DNA of 64,000 bases, taken from positions 1-64,000 of the forward strand of contig CBFIGX010000009.1 of the NCBI GenBank assembly GCA_965662265.1, in the 5' to 3' direction. Position numbers and translations under genes: made by a program. The stretch's first letter is position 1. Each line of letters opens with the position of its first letter. The notes under the pieces were generated by a model. That model made no database searches, was not told where the DNA came from, and saw only the letters and a program-made list of their open reading frames with translations. Shown in pieces: positions 36,798-45,546 of the stretch. This DNA comes from CBFIGX01 sp965662265 (GTDB lineage: Bacteria; Bacteroidota; Bacteroidia; Flavobacteriales; UBA7430).

Positions 36798-37712
36798 TTA
36801 ATATTTAACTATTTTTTGAGTGCCTGATGACATACGCACGAAATATACTCCTGGCTTTAAATTATCTACAAAAACTGGACTTCCTGCTTCAACTAATAAA
36901 TTTTTAACAAGCGTACCACTCAAGTTATAAATAGTCAAAGCACCAGAAGAATTTACTATAAATTGATTTTTAACTGGATTCGGATAAAGAGAAATAAGCT
37001 CTCTAGAATAGGTATTTAAACCAACGTTATTTACAGTGAAATCATCCATACAAAAGAATGCTGGAGTATTCATACCAAAATCACCATTATCTGAAGAAGT
37101 CAACTCAAATCTAAGTCCATTAATACTTCCAAGTGAATTTAGATCAATCCAAGTCCAGTCTGTTACAATATAATCTTGATTGTTGTCTTCAAACCGATAA
37201 TCAGCTAGATAAAAATCAATAGTGTCTTTGGCTAATGTGTCTACATATCCAATAATAGAAAGTTTAAACCAATCTTCATCATTACCAGATTCGCCACCAA
37301 ATTTTTTAGCTACAAAATCTCCTTGAAGCATTGATAGACTTGAGTAGGTGGAATTATTAACATAAAATCCGTCAATGATTTTATGATCAAAATTAATATT
37401 AGAATTGTTGTTAGATATAGCAAAGTTATTTCCAGAATATGAACTGGCAGAAATTACACTGTACATATTTGTATAGCCAGCAGTAATACTATCAATATTG
37501 TTAGACACCGCAAAACCAGATGACCAATATGACCAAGTCGTATCGTAAGAATTCTCAAAACTAAATCCTTGTTCTTCAAAATCACCTGATAAGTCAGATC
37601 CATTCCAAACTCCAGTAGAATCTAAATCTATATTATCGAAATTTACTATTTGAGCCTGAGAAAAGATACTTAGGAACATTGACATAATGAATAATACTTG
37701 TTTTTTCATCAT
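36798..37712 (-). CDS. btuH: DUF4465 protein with T9SS type A sorting domain (BtuH-like)
   Basis: The 304-residue protein has a signal peptide ending FSQAQ, then the DUF4465 pattern: VNFDNIDLDSTGVWNGSDLS near 23-42, SYWSSGFAVSN, TAGYTNMYS and FYLADYRFEDN. A type A sorting domain follows (LYPNPVKNQF to the C-terminus). DUF4465 proteins in Bacteroides B12 loci (BtuH) are surface cobalamin binders, usually lipoproteins. Here the anchor is a T9SS tail instead. It lies directly after the TonB receptor in the operon. The symbol is by analogy. Confidence 0.78.
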   Translation of the reverse strand: MMKKQVLFIMSMFLSIFSQAQIVNFDNIDLDSTGVWNGSDLSGDFEEQGFSFENSYDTTWSYWSSGFAVSNNIDSITAGYTNMYSVISASSYSGNNFAISNNNSNINFDHKIIDGFYVNNSTYSSLSMLQGDFVAKKFGGESGNDEDWFKLSIIGYVDTLAKDTIDFYLADYRFEDNNQDYIVTDWTWIDLNSLGSINGLRFELTSSDNGDFGMNTPAFFCMDDFTVNNVGLNTYSRELISLYPNPVKNQFIVNSSGALTIYNLSGTLVKNLLVEAGSPVFVDNLKPGVYFVRMSSGTQKIVKY

Positions 37713-37718
37713 TTTTAT

Positions 37719-39605
37719 TTAAAGGTTAATGTTAAGGTTAACGTTAAGATATCGTAATGGCATAGGCTTATCAGCTACTAAAAAATAGTTGCTATTCCAT
37801 ATGTTTTTTAACTCTATTGAAGCAGAATAACTCCAGTCATCAATTTGATGTGCATACACGAGTCCTAAATTTCCAACGGAATATGCGTTTAAGAAATTAT
37901 TGTGATCTGTAGAGGTATATCTCTTTGACTCTAGATGTTCTTGATAATAAATTGACCACTTATTAGAGGTCCATTTTATACAGTGATTACTCTTAAAAAA
38001 AGGAGTGTAAATAAGTTGTGCATGAGCTATTCCTTGTGATATAAGTGATTCGTCACTCGTATATTGAAGGGCCAAACTATTAGAAAATGATACTGAATAA
38101 TGAGTGTTAGTCATAAAAATATTAGACTCTAACTCCACGCCACGCTGAACAACTTTCAGAACATTTTCAGGTTGCCAAAAAAGCGAATGACTTTGAGCTT
38201 TCCAAAGTATCCAATTATCAATGACACCATAATAAACACTCAATTCATTTTGCAATTCAAAACGTACCCATCGATTTTTTTTCTCTATACTTAAATTAAA
38301 CATCCAAGCGTCTTCATCTTTCAACTCTAGATTACCTAAATTGTGCCAATACAAATCATTCCAAGAAGGACGTCTGTAACTTCTTGAAATAGCAGCTTTA
38401 ATTATATGATTGTTATCGATAGAATAGTCTACACCTAAACTTGGTAGATATGGACTTCTAACCGAAGCTATATATTCTTGCCTGAAACCAGTCATAAACA
38501 CTAACTTTTCTGAAAATCGTCTTCTAAAGTGAAAAGAACTTATGATTGTTTCTTCTGAAGAATAGTCATAGTTAAGGCTTTCACTGTCTACATTGTCTTT
38601 AAGATAATTAATATCTATTTTGAATTTTGAATTTTGATTTAAATCATAATTGAATTGATATGCTGCGCTAAAGCTTTTACACGTATGTGTGGAATATATG
38701 TGCCTCATAGAATCATTATAATGTAGTTGATCTTCTACGAAACCAATATTTAAATTTGACTGAATAAATTCTCTTTGATTGTAAACTCTAAACTGAAAAA
38801 TCGAACTACTATTAGTCATAACAGACTTTGATTGCGCTTCTGATAAGCTTGCAGGTATTTGTCTATATTGATCTTGTGCCAAAAAATTAGCTTTAAATAA
38901 CCACATCGGATTTGGTTTATAAGCATAAGATATATAAGTTCCAGAAGACTTAGTCATAGCATGCTCTGCTTGCCTTTTAGTCCCATAATAAGGATCAAAA
39001 AAAGAGTAGTTATTTTTAAAATAACTATTTAAAAGACGTAAATCAAAAGCGTGTTTTTTACTAGAAAAATGAATCTTCGATCTTTGCTCAATATTTGACA
39101 TTGAACTGAGATGGGAAACTTGATTTAGCTTCAAACCCTTATCAAAAGCTAGATTTGTGTTGGTGTGGATAGCTCCTCCAACAGCTCCTTCTCCACCAAT
39201 AGTACTCATAGGACCATATTGGATTGCTAAATCATCAATAAATAAGGGATTTAGTATTGACAAATCATATTGACCAGTAGACAACTGATTTAAAATCAAC
39301 CCATTCCATAAAACTTGAGTTTGAGGAGCGCTTCCTCCTCTGATAGAACTACTTGCTATACCCGATTGACCGTATAACCTTAGTTGTACTTGACTATTGT
39401 TTATCAATAAATCAGATAAAGAAGGTGTTAATAAAACAAGGCTGTCTAATCGATCTATCTTCGAACCAACTGTCCACAATTCAATAATTGCTGAACTAAG
39501 TGTAACCTCAGGGAGCATATTAGTGCTAATTGTTTGCGAGCTAGTCGATTGCCCAAAAAGCTGAGTCAAAATCATACAATAGCTTATGAGTAAACGAGTA
39601 CGCAT
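37719..39605 (-). CDS. btuB: TonB-dependent receptor, BtuB-like
   Basis: The 628-residue outer-membrane receptor has a signal peptide ending LFGQ, a plug domain (about 30-155; SGIASSSIRGGSAPQTQVLWNG and GEGAVGGAIHTNT) and a 22-strand-type barrel ending LNVNLNINL. Family knowledge plus the upstream cobalamin riboswitch assign it to cobalamin uptake driven by TonB-ExbBD (not encoded here). It is the first gene of the operon running to btuD. Confidence 0.88.
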   Translation of the reverse strand: MRTRLLISYCMILTQLFGQSTSSQTISTNMLPEVTLSSAIIELWTVGSKIDRLDSLVLLTPSLSDLLINNSQVQLRLYGQSGIASSSIRGGSAPQTQVLWNGLILNQLSTGQYDLSILNPLFIDDLAIQYGPMSTIGGEGAVGGAIHTNTNLAFDKGLKLNQVSHLSSMSNIEQRSKIHFSSKKHAFDLRLLNSYFKNNYSFFDPYYGTKRQAEHAMTKSSGTYISYAYKPNPMWLFKANFLAQDQYRQIPASLSEAQSKSVMTNSSSIFQFRVYNQREFIQSNLNIGFVEDQLHYNDSMRHIYSTHTCKSFSAAYQFNYDLNQNSKFKIDINYLKDNVDSESLNYDYSSEETIISSFHFRRRFSEKLVFMTGFRQEYIASVRSPYLPSLGVDYSIDNNHIIKAAISRSYRRPSWNDLYWHNLGNLELKDEDAWMFNLSIEKKNRWVRFELQNELSVYYGVIDNWILWKAQSHSLFWQPENVLKVVQRGVELESNIFMTNTHYSVSFSNSLALQYTSDESLISQGIAHAQLIYTPFFKSNHCIKWTSNKWSIYYQEHLESKRYTSTDHNNFLNAYSVGNLGLVYAHQIDDWSYSASIELKNIWNSNYFLVADKPMPLRYLNVNLNINL

Positions 39606-39687
39606 AAATAATAATACAGATCCAAAGTGCTAGAAAAGCCAAAGCAATTCACAATACTTTTTCACCGAAAGTTGTGATTAATATTAC

Positions 39688-39858
39688 AATGGCAGGTATT
39701 CTGACTTACTTCAATAAAATCGCCTTCCCGTTTCCAGTGGCTAAGAATGATTTTATCTGTATTAAAGCTTACAGCTGCGGGAACAGTTTGGGACTTACAC
39801 CCAATTCCCTTTTAAGGTTTCACCAGCTAGGTTTCACCACCAATGCAACAAAGGTAAC
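39688..39858 (-). ncRNA. cobalamin riboswitch
   Basis: On the minus strand the order of conserved elements is correct: GGTGAAACC and GCTGGTGAAACC, AAAAGGGAA, GGTGTAAGTCCC, CCCGCAGCTGTAAGC, the B12 box AGCCACTG (39742-39735), and GTCAGAATACCTGCC at the 3' end. It ends about 80 bases before the btuB start. The downstream stretch can form a CACAA/TTGTG stem that might be the switching hairpin. Cobalamin binding is expected to lower expression of the operon. Confidence 0.95.
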
Positions 39859-39929
39859 TTTTTTAGTATGATTCTTAGGTATAAAAGCAAATAAGATGAA
39901 ACATATGACTAATTCATCTATAAACCAGT

Positions 39930-40673
39930 CTAATTTCTATATTTTGATAAAATAATTGCTGAAGCAGACGCTACGTTTAAAGAATCAATTCTGGACGAAG
40001 AAAAAGAAGGAATCGTAATTTTATGAGTAACATCCTTTAATATTTTATCAGATATTCCGTGTGATTCGGATCCAAAAAGAAGTATTGTTTTTGAATCAAA
40101 ATTTGTTTTGTATAAAGATTTACCATGTAAATCACAGCCATAAATAGTAAAACTAGTTAAATCATTAAGCATTAAATCAAGAGCTCCGTAATGAAGCGTT
40201 ACTCTTGATATTGATCCCATTGCCGACTGAATTGTTTTTGGGTTATATTGATCTACAGTATCAGACGAACAAATAATATGATGAACGCCAAACCAGTCTG
40301 CCATACGAATAATAGTTCCTAAATTTCCTGGATCTTTGACACTATCTAAGGCCAAAATCACATTCTCATCCATTATATCATCAATCCTTCCAATTGGCTT
40401 TTGTTTCATCAAAACTAACACATCGTTAGGGCTATTTAGTGAAGAAATTTGCAGCAAATCTCTTTCAGACACCACAAAGCAGGAGTCATCGTTAATTAGT
40501 TGAGGGTGTTCTTTGAACCATGACTCTAAGGCATATAACTCTAGCCAAGACTCATCGGATATCAAAATCTCATGAACAAGCTTCTTGCCCTCAACGACGT
40601 ATAAACCCTTACTATTCCTCACTTTTTTGCGTTGCAAGGCCCTTAGTTTCTTAATTTGATTTTTGCTTAACAT
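39930..40673 (-). CDS. TrmH/SpoU family RNA 2'-O-methyltransferase
   Basis: The 247-residue protein has an N-terminal substrate-binding part (IKKLRALQRKKVRNSKGLYVVEGKKLV) and the SPOUT knot motifs DPGNLGTIIR, ILLFGSESHG and LNVASASAIIL. The family uses SAM to methylate ribose in tRNA or rRNA. The exact target cannot be read from sequence. It is divergent from tamL, an arrangement common in Flavobacteriia. Confidence 0.9.
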   Translation of the reverse strand: MLSKNQIKKLRALQRKKVRNSKGLYVVEGKKLVHEILISDESWLELYALESWFKEHPQLINDDSCFVVSERDLLQISSLNSPNDVLVLMKQKPIGRIDDIMDENVILALDSVKDPGNLGTIIRMADWFGVHHIICSSDTVDQYNPKTIQSAMGSISRVTLHYGALDLMLNDLTSFTIYGCDLHGKSLYKTNFDSKTILLFGSESHGISDKILKDVTHKITIPSFSSSRIDSLNVASASAIILSKYRN

Positions 40674-40725
40674 GTGTCAAAGTTTAAAAAAATATGATTC
40701 ACTATGACATTCTCATAGAGAAATA

Positions 40726-40733
40726 TAAATTTG
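40726..40733 (+). promoter_or_regulatory. -7 promoter motif for tamL
   Basis: TAAATTTG, an exact TAnnTTTG match, 12 bases before the proposed TTG start. The leader would be under ten bases. Confidence 0.5.
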
Positions 40734-40745
40734 TAAAAAACATCA

Positions 40746-43022
40746 TTGTTGAAAGTAACACAAATTATAAAACAATTATTATTGGTTTTGCTGATGATTT
40801 TTATCATGAGCAACTGTAGTAGTAGCAAGCACTTAAAAGAAAATCAGTATCTACTGTCAGAAAACCGATTTATACTTAATAATAAAAATACTAGTGCTAA
40901 ACTCATAGACACATACATAAAACAAAAACCTAATAAAAAACTTTTAGGTATCGCTCCTATTTATCTGGGTCTTTATAATTTATCTAAAAAGGATAATAAA
41001 GATAGTTTTCTTAAAAAAATAGGGGAAGCTCCAGTTATTTTAAATTATAGGTTAACTGAAAAATCAACTAGGTCTGTATACCAATTTTACAAAAACAATG
41101 GATTTCTTGACGTTGAGGTAAAGTATAGTGTCAAATACAATAAACATAAAGCAAAGGTAACTTATGATATAACTACTGATGAACCATATGTTATTTCTAG
41201 AATTAATGTCGACACCCAAGGTGATAGCATAATATATAAATTGGTTCAAGAAAGTCTTGAAAATAGTGATCTAAGGAAAAATAGCATTTATAACATCGAA
41301 CATATTGAACAAGAGCGCAATACCATAGCTTCAATTCTACAAGATACTGGTTATTATAAATTTAACAAAGAGTACATTTACTTCATAGCAGATACAAATG
41401 AATCCAAAAAACAAGTAGAGCTTAGTCTTATTATAAAAAAAAGTGAAAGTAATATAGATGGTACTGTTGTACAAAATTATCATAAAAAAGGGGTTATTTC
41501 AGAGGTATATGTTCACATAGACAATCGGAGCTTGAACCATGATACCACAATTCTAGCAGGTATTCATTATATTCATTCAACTGCAAAAAACACTTTTAAT
41601 CTAAATCGTTTATCTGATAAAATAAGTTTGACTCCTAATGAGTCATTTAGTAAAAACCAAATAGACTTAACTTATCAATCACTCTCAAGGCTCAGCTACT
41701 TTAAAAAAATAAATATCATCTCTACTCAATTAAACTCATCTGATAACACAGATGCTCTTCGAATAGACATTTACTTAGAAAAAGGGAAACAAATTGCATA
41801 TAGCATAGAAGCAGAAGCCACTACAAATCCAATTTTAAAAGAAGGAATATCTGGTTCAGCTTCGTTAAGTCATTATAACATTTTTAGAGGTGCAGAACAT
41901 TTACAGCTTACTTATAAAGGGTCTAATAACTTTAATAATATTAGAGAAAATGGATTCATTCTAAAATTGTCTCTACCAACTCTTATTGGTCCAATAAAGT
42001 CAATAAAACGTTTTAAAAACACCTATACTAAAACAAGCTTCAGGGCTTCCATAAATGAACAAGAGAGACCTGAATTTACACGCAATAGTATTTCTACATC
42101 ATTTACTTACGAGTGGAATAAAAATAAAAATTATAAACATAAATTATCGCTGTTCAACTTAAGCTATGTAAATTTCCAAGGAGACTCAGCTAATTTGAGT
42201 TCTATATCAGAATTCTTAATTGCCAAAGACTATTCGAATCATCTTATTCCAACAACAAGCTACACCTTGACCATCAATAACCAAGATCTTAATAAAGTTA
42301 AAAACCATTTCTATTTCAGATTTCATTTAGAATCTTCGGGATCTATATTGCATGCTTTAGCCAAACCTTTCAAATTTAATCAACTTCGAAACGAACAAGG
42401 AGAATTAATTTATCAAGATAATGGCCAGCCTAGTTATACACTTAACTTTTGGAATAATGAAAATCTATTTACACAGTATATTAAAACAAGTTTAGACTAC
42501 CGATATTATTGGGAAATAGATCGCAAGAATAATATTGCTTTAAGAACGTTTGCTGGGCTTATTTATGCATATGGTAATATCAGTCAAGCACCATTTCACA
42601 AAAAATTTACTGCGGGAGGAGCGAATGATTTAAGAGGCTGGCAAGCATACTACAGACCAACTGGGATGTTAAGCCAAAATGACACATTATATACAGGAGG
42701 AGTAAAATTGACAAGTAGTATAGAATATCGATTTAATATCATTAAAAAATTTAAAGGTGCCATATTTGTTGATGCCGGAAATATATGGGAATTACAAAAC
42801 AATAACAGTAAATATGCACTAGCAAATTTTAGTGTAAATACATTTATAGATCAAATTGCAGTTGATGTAGGTTATGGTTTACGATATGATTTTCAATATT
42901 TCATCTTAAGAACTGATATAGGATTCCCTGTAAGAGAACCCTGGCAGTCATCAAAAATGCAATGGGAAAAGCTAAATCATAAGCAAGCACAATTGAATAT
43001 TGGGCTTAGTTATCCTTTTTAA
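40746..43022 (+). CDS. tamL: TamL-like BamA/Omp85-family lipoprotein (TTG start)
   Basis: The 758-residue product has a lipoprotein signal with lipobox MSNC (Cys24), POTRA-like repeats over about residues 30-360, and an Omp85 barrel (about 370-758) with GGANDLRGW and a C-terminal aromatic residue (LSYPF). Bacteroidota TamL pairs with TamB to insert outer-membrane proteins. No ATG lies upstream of the signal peptide in frame; TTG at 40746 (or the next codon, also TTG) must start it. Confidence 0.87.
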   Translation: MLKVTQIIKQLLLVLLMIFIMSNCSSSKHLKENQYLLSENRFILNNKNTSAKLIDTYIKQKPNKKLLGIAPIYLGLYNLSKKDNKDSFLKKIGEAPVILNYRLTEKSTRSVYQFYKNNGFLDVEVKYSVKYNKHKAKVTYDITTDEPYVISRINVDTQGDSIIYKLVQESLENSDLRKNSIYNIEHIEQERNTIASILQDTGYYKFNKEYIYFIADTNESKKQVELSLIIKKSESNIDGTVVQNYHKKGVISEVYVHIDNRSLNHDTTILAGIHYIHSTAKNTFNLNRLSDKISLTPNESFSKNQIDLTYQSLSRLSYFKKINIISTQLNSSDNTDALRIDIYLEKGKQIAYSIEAEATTNPILKEGISGSASLSHYNIFRGAEHLQLTYKGSNNFNNIRENGFILKLSLPTLIGPIKSIKRFKNTYTKTSFRASINEQERPEFTRNSISTSFTYEWNKNKNYKHKLSLFNLSYVNFQGDSANLSSISEFLIAKDYSNHLIPTTSYTLTINNQDLNKVKNHFYFRFHLESSGSILHALAKPFKFNQLRNEQGELIYQDNGQPSYTLNFWNNENLFTQYIKTSLDYRYYWEIDRKNNIALRTFAGLIYAYGNISQAPFHKKFTAGGANDLRGWQAYYRPTGMLSQNDTLYTGGVKLTSSIEYRFNIIKKFKGAIFVDAGNIWELQNNNSKYALANFSVNTFIDQIAVDVGYGLRYDFQYFILRTDIGFPVREPWQSSKMQWEKLNHKQAQLNIGLSYPF

Positions 43023-43053
43023 TTAAATCTATCAAACCTCATAAATATTTGAT

Positions 43054-43061
43054 TAGATTTG
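43054..43061 (+). promoter_or_regulatory. -7 promoter motif for fbaA
   Basis: TAGATTTG, fitting TAnnTTTG, 31 bases before the ATG at 43093. Confidence 0.45.
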
Positions 43062-43092
43062 CAGAGTTAATGTTCACTAAAATGAATTACAA

Positions 43093-44163
43093 ATGAGTAG
43101 AAAATTCAAAGCAGGTGTTGCTTATGGTGCAGAAGTACAAGAAATTTTTCGATACGCTAAAGACAAAGAATTTGCGTTACCAGCAATAAACGTTTCTTCA
43201 AGTTCTACTGTAAATGCAGTTTTAGAAACTGCTGGAGAATTAAATTCCCCTGTCATCGTTCAATTTTCTAGAGGTGGCGGTCAGTTTTTTGCGGGTAAAG
43301 GCCTTAGCAATGAAAATGAGAAATCTGCCATTAACGGTTGTATCTCTGGAGCAATGCATGTTCACCAAATGGCAGAATTATATGGTGCCACTGTAATACT
43401 TCATACAGATCATTGCCAAAAATCATGGCTCCCTTGGATCGATGGACTCATTGAAGCAGGTGAAAAATTCTATGCAGCAAATGGTAAACCATTATTTTCA
43501 TCACATATGATAGACTTATCTGCTGAGCCGATAAAAGAAAATATTGAAATTTGTAAATCTTACTTGCAGCGTATGTCTAAAATTGGAATGACCCTAGAGA
43601 TAGAACTAGGTGTTACTGGAGGTGAAGAAGATGGTATTGACAATAGTGATGTTGATAATAACGACCTATACACTCAACCTAGCGAGGTGTCTTATGCTTA
43701 CGAAGCTTTAAATAACATTTCTAACCAATTTACTATAGCGGCTGCATTTGGTAATGTTCATGGAGTATACAAACCTGGTAATGTGGTTCTTACACCAATC
43801 ATTTTGAAAAATTCCCAAGAATACATAAAAGAAAAATTTAATCTTAAAAGTAAAAAACCTATTGACTTCGTTTTCCATGGTGGCTCTGGGTCTTCTCTAA
43901 AAGAAATTAGAGAAGCTATTTCATATGGTGTCATTAAAATGAATATCGATACGGATCTTCAATACGCCTACACAGAAGGAGTAAGAGATTACATATTATC
44001 TAAAAAAGATTACATAATGTCTCAAATTGGTAATCCTGATGGAGATGACATACCAAATAAAAAACACTATGATCCCCGGAAATATTCTCGCGACGGGGAA
44101 CTGACCTTTAAAGCACGTTTAAAACGTTCTTTTGAAGATTTAAACAACATAAATACTTTATAA
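43093..44163 (+). CDS. fbaA: class II fructose-bisphosphate aldolase
   Basis: The 356-residue enzyme has HTDHC (104-108, with the catalytic Asp106 and zinc-binding His107), FGNVHGVY with a second zinc His, FHGGSGS and MNIDTD. It cleaves fructose 1,6-bisphosphate into two triose phosphates in glycolysis and works in reverse in gluconeogenesis. The accD gene starts seven bases after its stop, suggesting cotranscription. Confidence 0.95.
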   Translation: MSRKFKAGVAYGAEVQEIFRYAKDKEFALPAINVSSSSTVNAVLETAGELNSPVIVQFSRGGGQFFAGKGLSNENEKSAINGCISGAMHVHQMAELYGATVILHTDHCQKSWLPWIDGLIEAGEKFYAANGKPLFSSHMIDLSAEPIKENIEICKSYLQRMSKIGMTLEIELGVTGGEEDGIDNSDVDNNDLYTQPSEVSYAYEALNNISNQFTIAAAFGNVHGVYKPGNVVLTPIILKNSQEYIKEKFNLKSKKPIDFVFHGGSGSSLKEIREAISYGVIKMNIDTDLQYAYTEGVRDYILSKKDYIMSQIGNPDGDDIPNKKHYDPRKYSRDGELTFKARLKRSFEDLNNINTL

Positions 44164-44170
44164 TCATACT

Positions 44171-45019
44171 ATGGTTTGGTTTAAAAGAAAAGACAAAAAG
44201 GTACTAACTGAGACCAAAGACAAAAAGGAAACACCTGAAGGTTTATGGTATAAGTGCCCAAAATGTAAAGTGGTTATATCTTCGGACGAACACAAAGAAA
44301 ACTTATGTGTTTGCCAAAATTGTAATCACCACGAAAGAATAAACTCTGCAGAATACTTTGAAATTCTATTTGACAAAGGTAAATTCAAAGAACTAGATGC
44401 CAAAATGACATCTAGTGATCCTTTAAATTTTGAGGATACAAAAAAATATTCAGATCGACTTAAAATTACCAAAAAGAAAACTGGAATCAAAGATGCTGTA
44501 ACTACTGGGTATGGTAAACTGAATGATATGGATATTACTATTGCCTGTATGAACTTTAACTTTATTGGTGGATCTATGGGCTCTGTAGTTGGAGAAAAAA
44601 TTGCCAGAGCTATAAAACACTCAATAGATCATGAAATTCCATTTTTGATGATTTCTAAATCAGGTGGTGCACGTATGATGGAATCCGCATTTTCCTTAAT
44701 GCAAATGGCAAAAACATCAGCACGTTTATCACAACTTTCTGAAAAAAGAATTCCATACATATCTATGTTAACAGATCCTACTACTGGAGGAATAACTGCT
44801 TCATTTGCTATGCTGGGAGACATAAACATTGCAGAACCAGGAGCCTTAATTGGATTTGCTGGACCAAGGGTGGTAAAAGAAACTATTGGAAAAGACTTGC
44901 CGCAAGGCTTCCAAACCTCAGAATTTGTTAAAGAACATGGTTTTTTAGATTTTATAGTTGAACGCAAAGATTTAAAAGAAAAAATAGCGCAGTTTATGCG
45001 AATGACATATTATTCTTAA
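44171..45019 (+). CDS. accD: acetyl-CoA carboxylase carboxyltransferase subunit beta
   Basis: A 282-residue protein with the N-terminal zinc ribbon (Cys29, Cys32, Cys48, Cys51) and the crotonase-fold core with KSGGARM, TDPTTGGITASFAMLGD and LIGFAGPRVV. With AccA it transfers the carboxyl group from biotin to acetyl-CoA, the committed step of fatty acid synthesis. It follows fbaA closely and precedes rpsO. Confidence 0.96.
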   Translation: MVWFKRKDKKVLTETKDKKETPEGLWYKCPKCKVVISSDEHKENLCVCQNCNHHERINSAEYFEILFDKGKFKELDAKMTSSDPLNFEDTKKYSDRLKITKKKTGIKDAVTTGYGKLNDMDITIACMNFNFIGGSMGSVVGEKIARAIKHSIDHEIPFLMISKSGGARMMESAFSLMQMAKTSARLSQLSEKRIPYISMLTDPTTGGITASFAMLGDINIAEPGALIGFAGPRVVKETIGKDLPQGFQTSEFVKEHGFLDFIVERKDLKEKIAQFMRMTYYS

Positions 45020-45045
45020 AACAATAATTTTAACAATAAAAAGCA

Positions 45046-45053
45046 TATATTTG
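45046..45053 (+). promoter_or_regulatory. -7 promoter motif for rpsO
   Basis: TATATTTG, an exact TAnnTTTG match, 49 bases before the ATG at 45103. The leader of about 45 bases is A/T-rich with no evident S15-binding structure. Confidence 0.5.
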
Positions 45054-45102
45054 CATCCTATTTTTATAAATTATACATAACTAACATTAAAAAAATTTAG
45101 GC

Positions 45103-45372
45103 ATGTACCTCACTTCAGAAAAAAAACAAGAGTTTTTTAAGAAACACGGGAAAGATGAAAAAGACACTGGATCACCAGAAGGCCAAATAGCCCTTTTCAC
45201 TTATCGTATTGCTCATTTGACAAGTCATCTTAAAAACAATAGAAAAGATTACGGTACGCAGCGTTCTCTTATTGCTTTAGTTGCTAAAAGGAGAAAACTC
45301 CTTAACTATTTAACAAAAGTTGATATTATGCGTTACAGAAGTATCGTTAAAGAACTAGGGTTAAGAAAATAA
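45103..45372 (+). CDS. rpsO: 30S ribosomal protein S15
   Basis: An 89-residue protein of standard length with DTGSPEGQIALFTYRI, HLKNNRKDYGTQRSL and RRKLLNYL. S15 binds 16S rRNA early in assembly of the small-subunit platform. It is followed by an intrinsic terminator and then pnp, the classic rpsO-pnp order. Confidence 0.97.
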   Translation: MYLTSEKKQEFFKKHGKDEKDTGSPEGQIALFTYRIAHLTSHLKNNRKDYGTQRSLIALVAKRRKLLNYLTKVDIMRYRSIVKELGLRK

Positions 45373-45386
45373 TATCTTTCTATCCC

Positions 45387-45417
45387 AAAAAAGGCAATTT
45401 TAAATTGCCTTTTTTTT
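45387..45417 (+). terminator. intrinsic terminator after rpsO
   Basis: GGCAAT/ATTGCC stem in an almost palindromic sequence, with A6 before and T8 after. It begins about 15 bases past the rpsO stop. Confidence 0.85.
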
Positions 45418-45431
45418 GGTTTTATAAGCAG

Positions 45432-45530
45432 GCTTTTAGCAATCAGAATTACTAAAAAATAATTAACCGCTGCTCATAAAACCATAGAGCTTTGCTCTAA
45501 AAGTAAACCCAAGTCTGATTGACTAAAAGC
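45432..45530 (+). promoter_or_regulatory. long-range stem-loop in the pnp leader
   Basis: Bases 45432-45446 pair with 45515-45530 over 15 base pairs with one bulged A (45522). A further A-T and two T-A pairs extend it across one mismatch. The 64-base interior holds a small hairpin (TAGAGC, TTT, GCTCTA). It ends 16 bases before the pnp ATG. In E. coli a leader stem-loop cut by RNase III lets PNPase repress itself; a similar role here is inferred. Confidence 0.6.
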
Positions 45531-45546
45531 ACTAATATTTTTAATT

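Noticed and set aside
39674..39871. Small plus-strand open frame of 65 codons
   Set aside because: It lies exactly over the minus-strand cobalamin riboswitch, whose conserved boxes explain the sequence.
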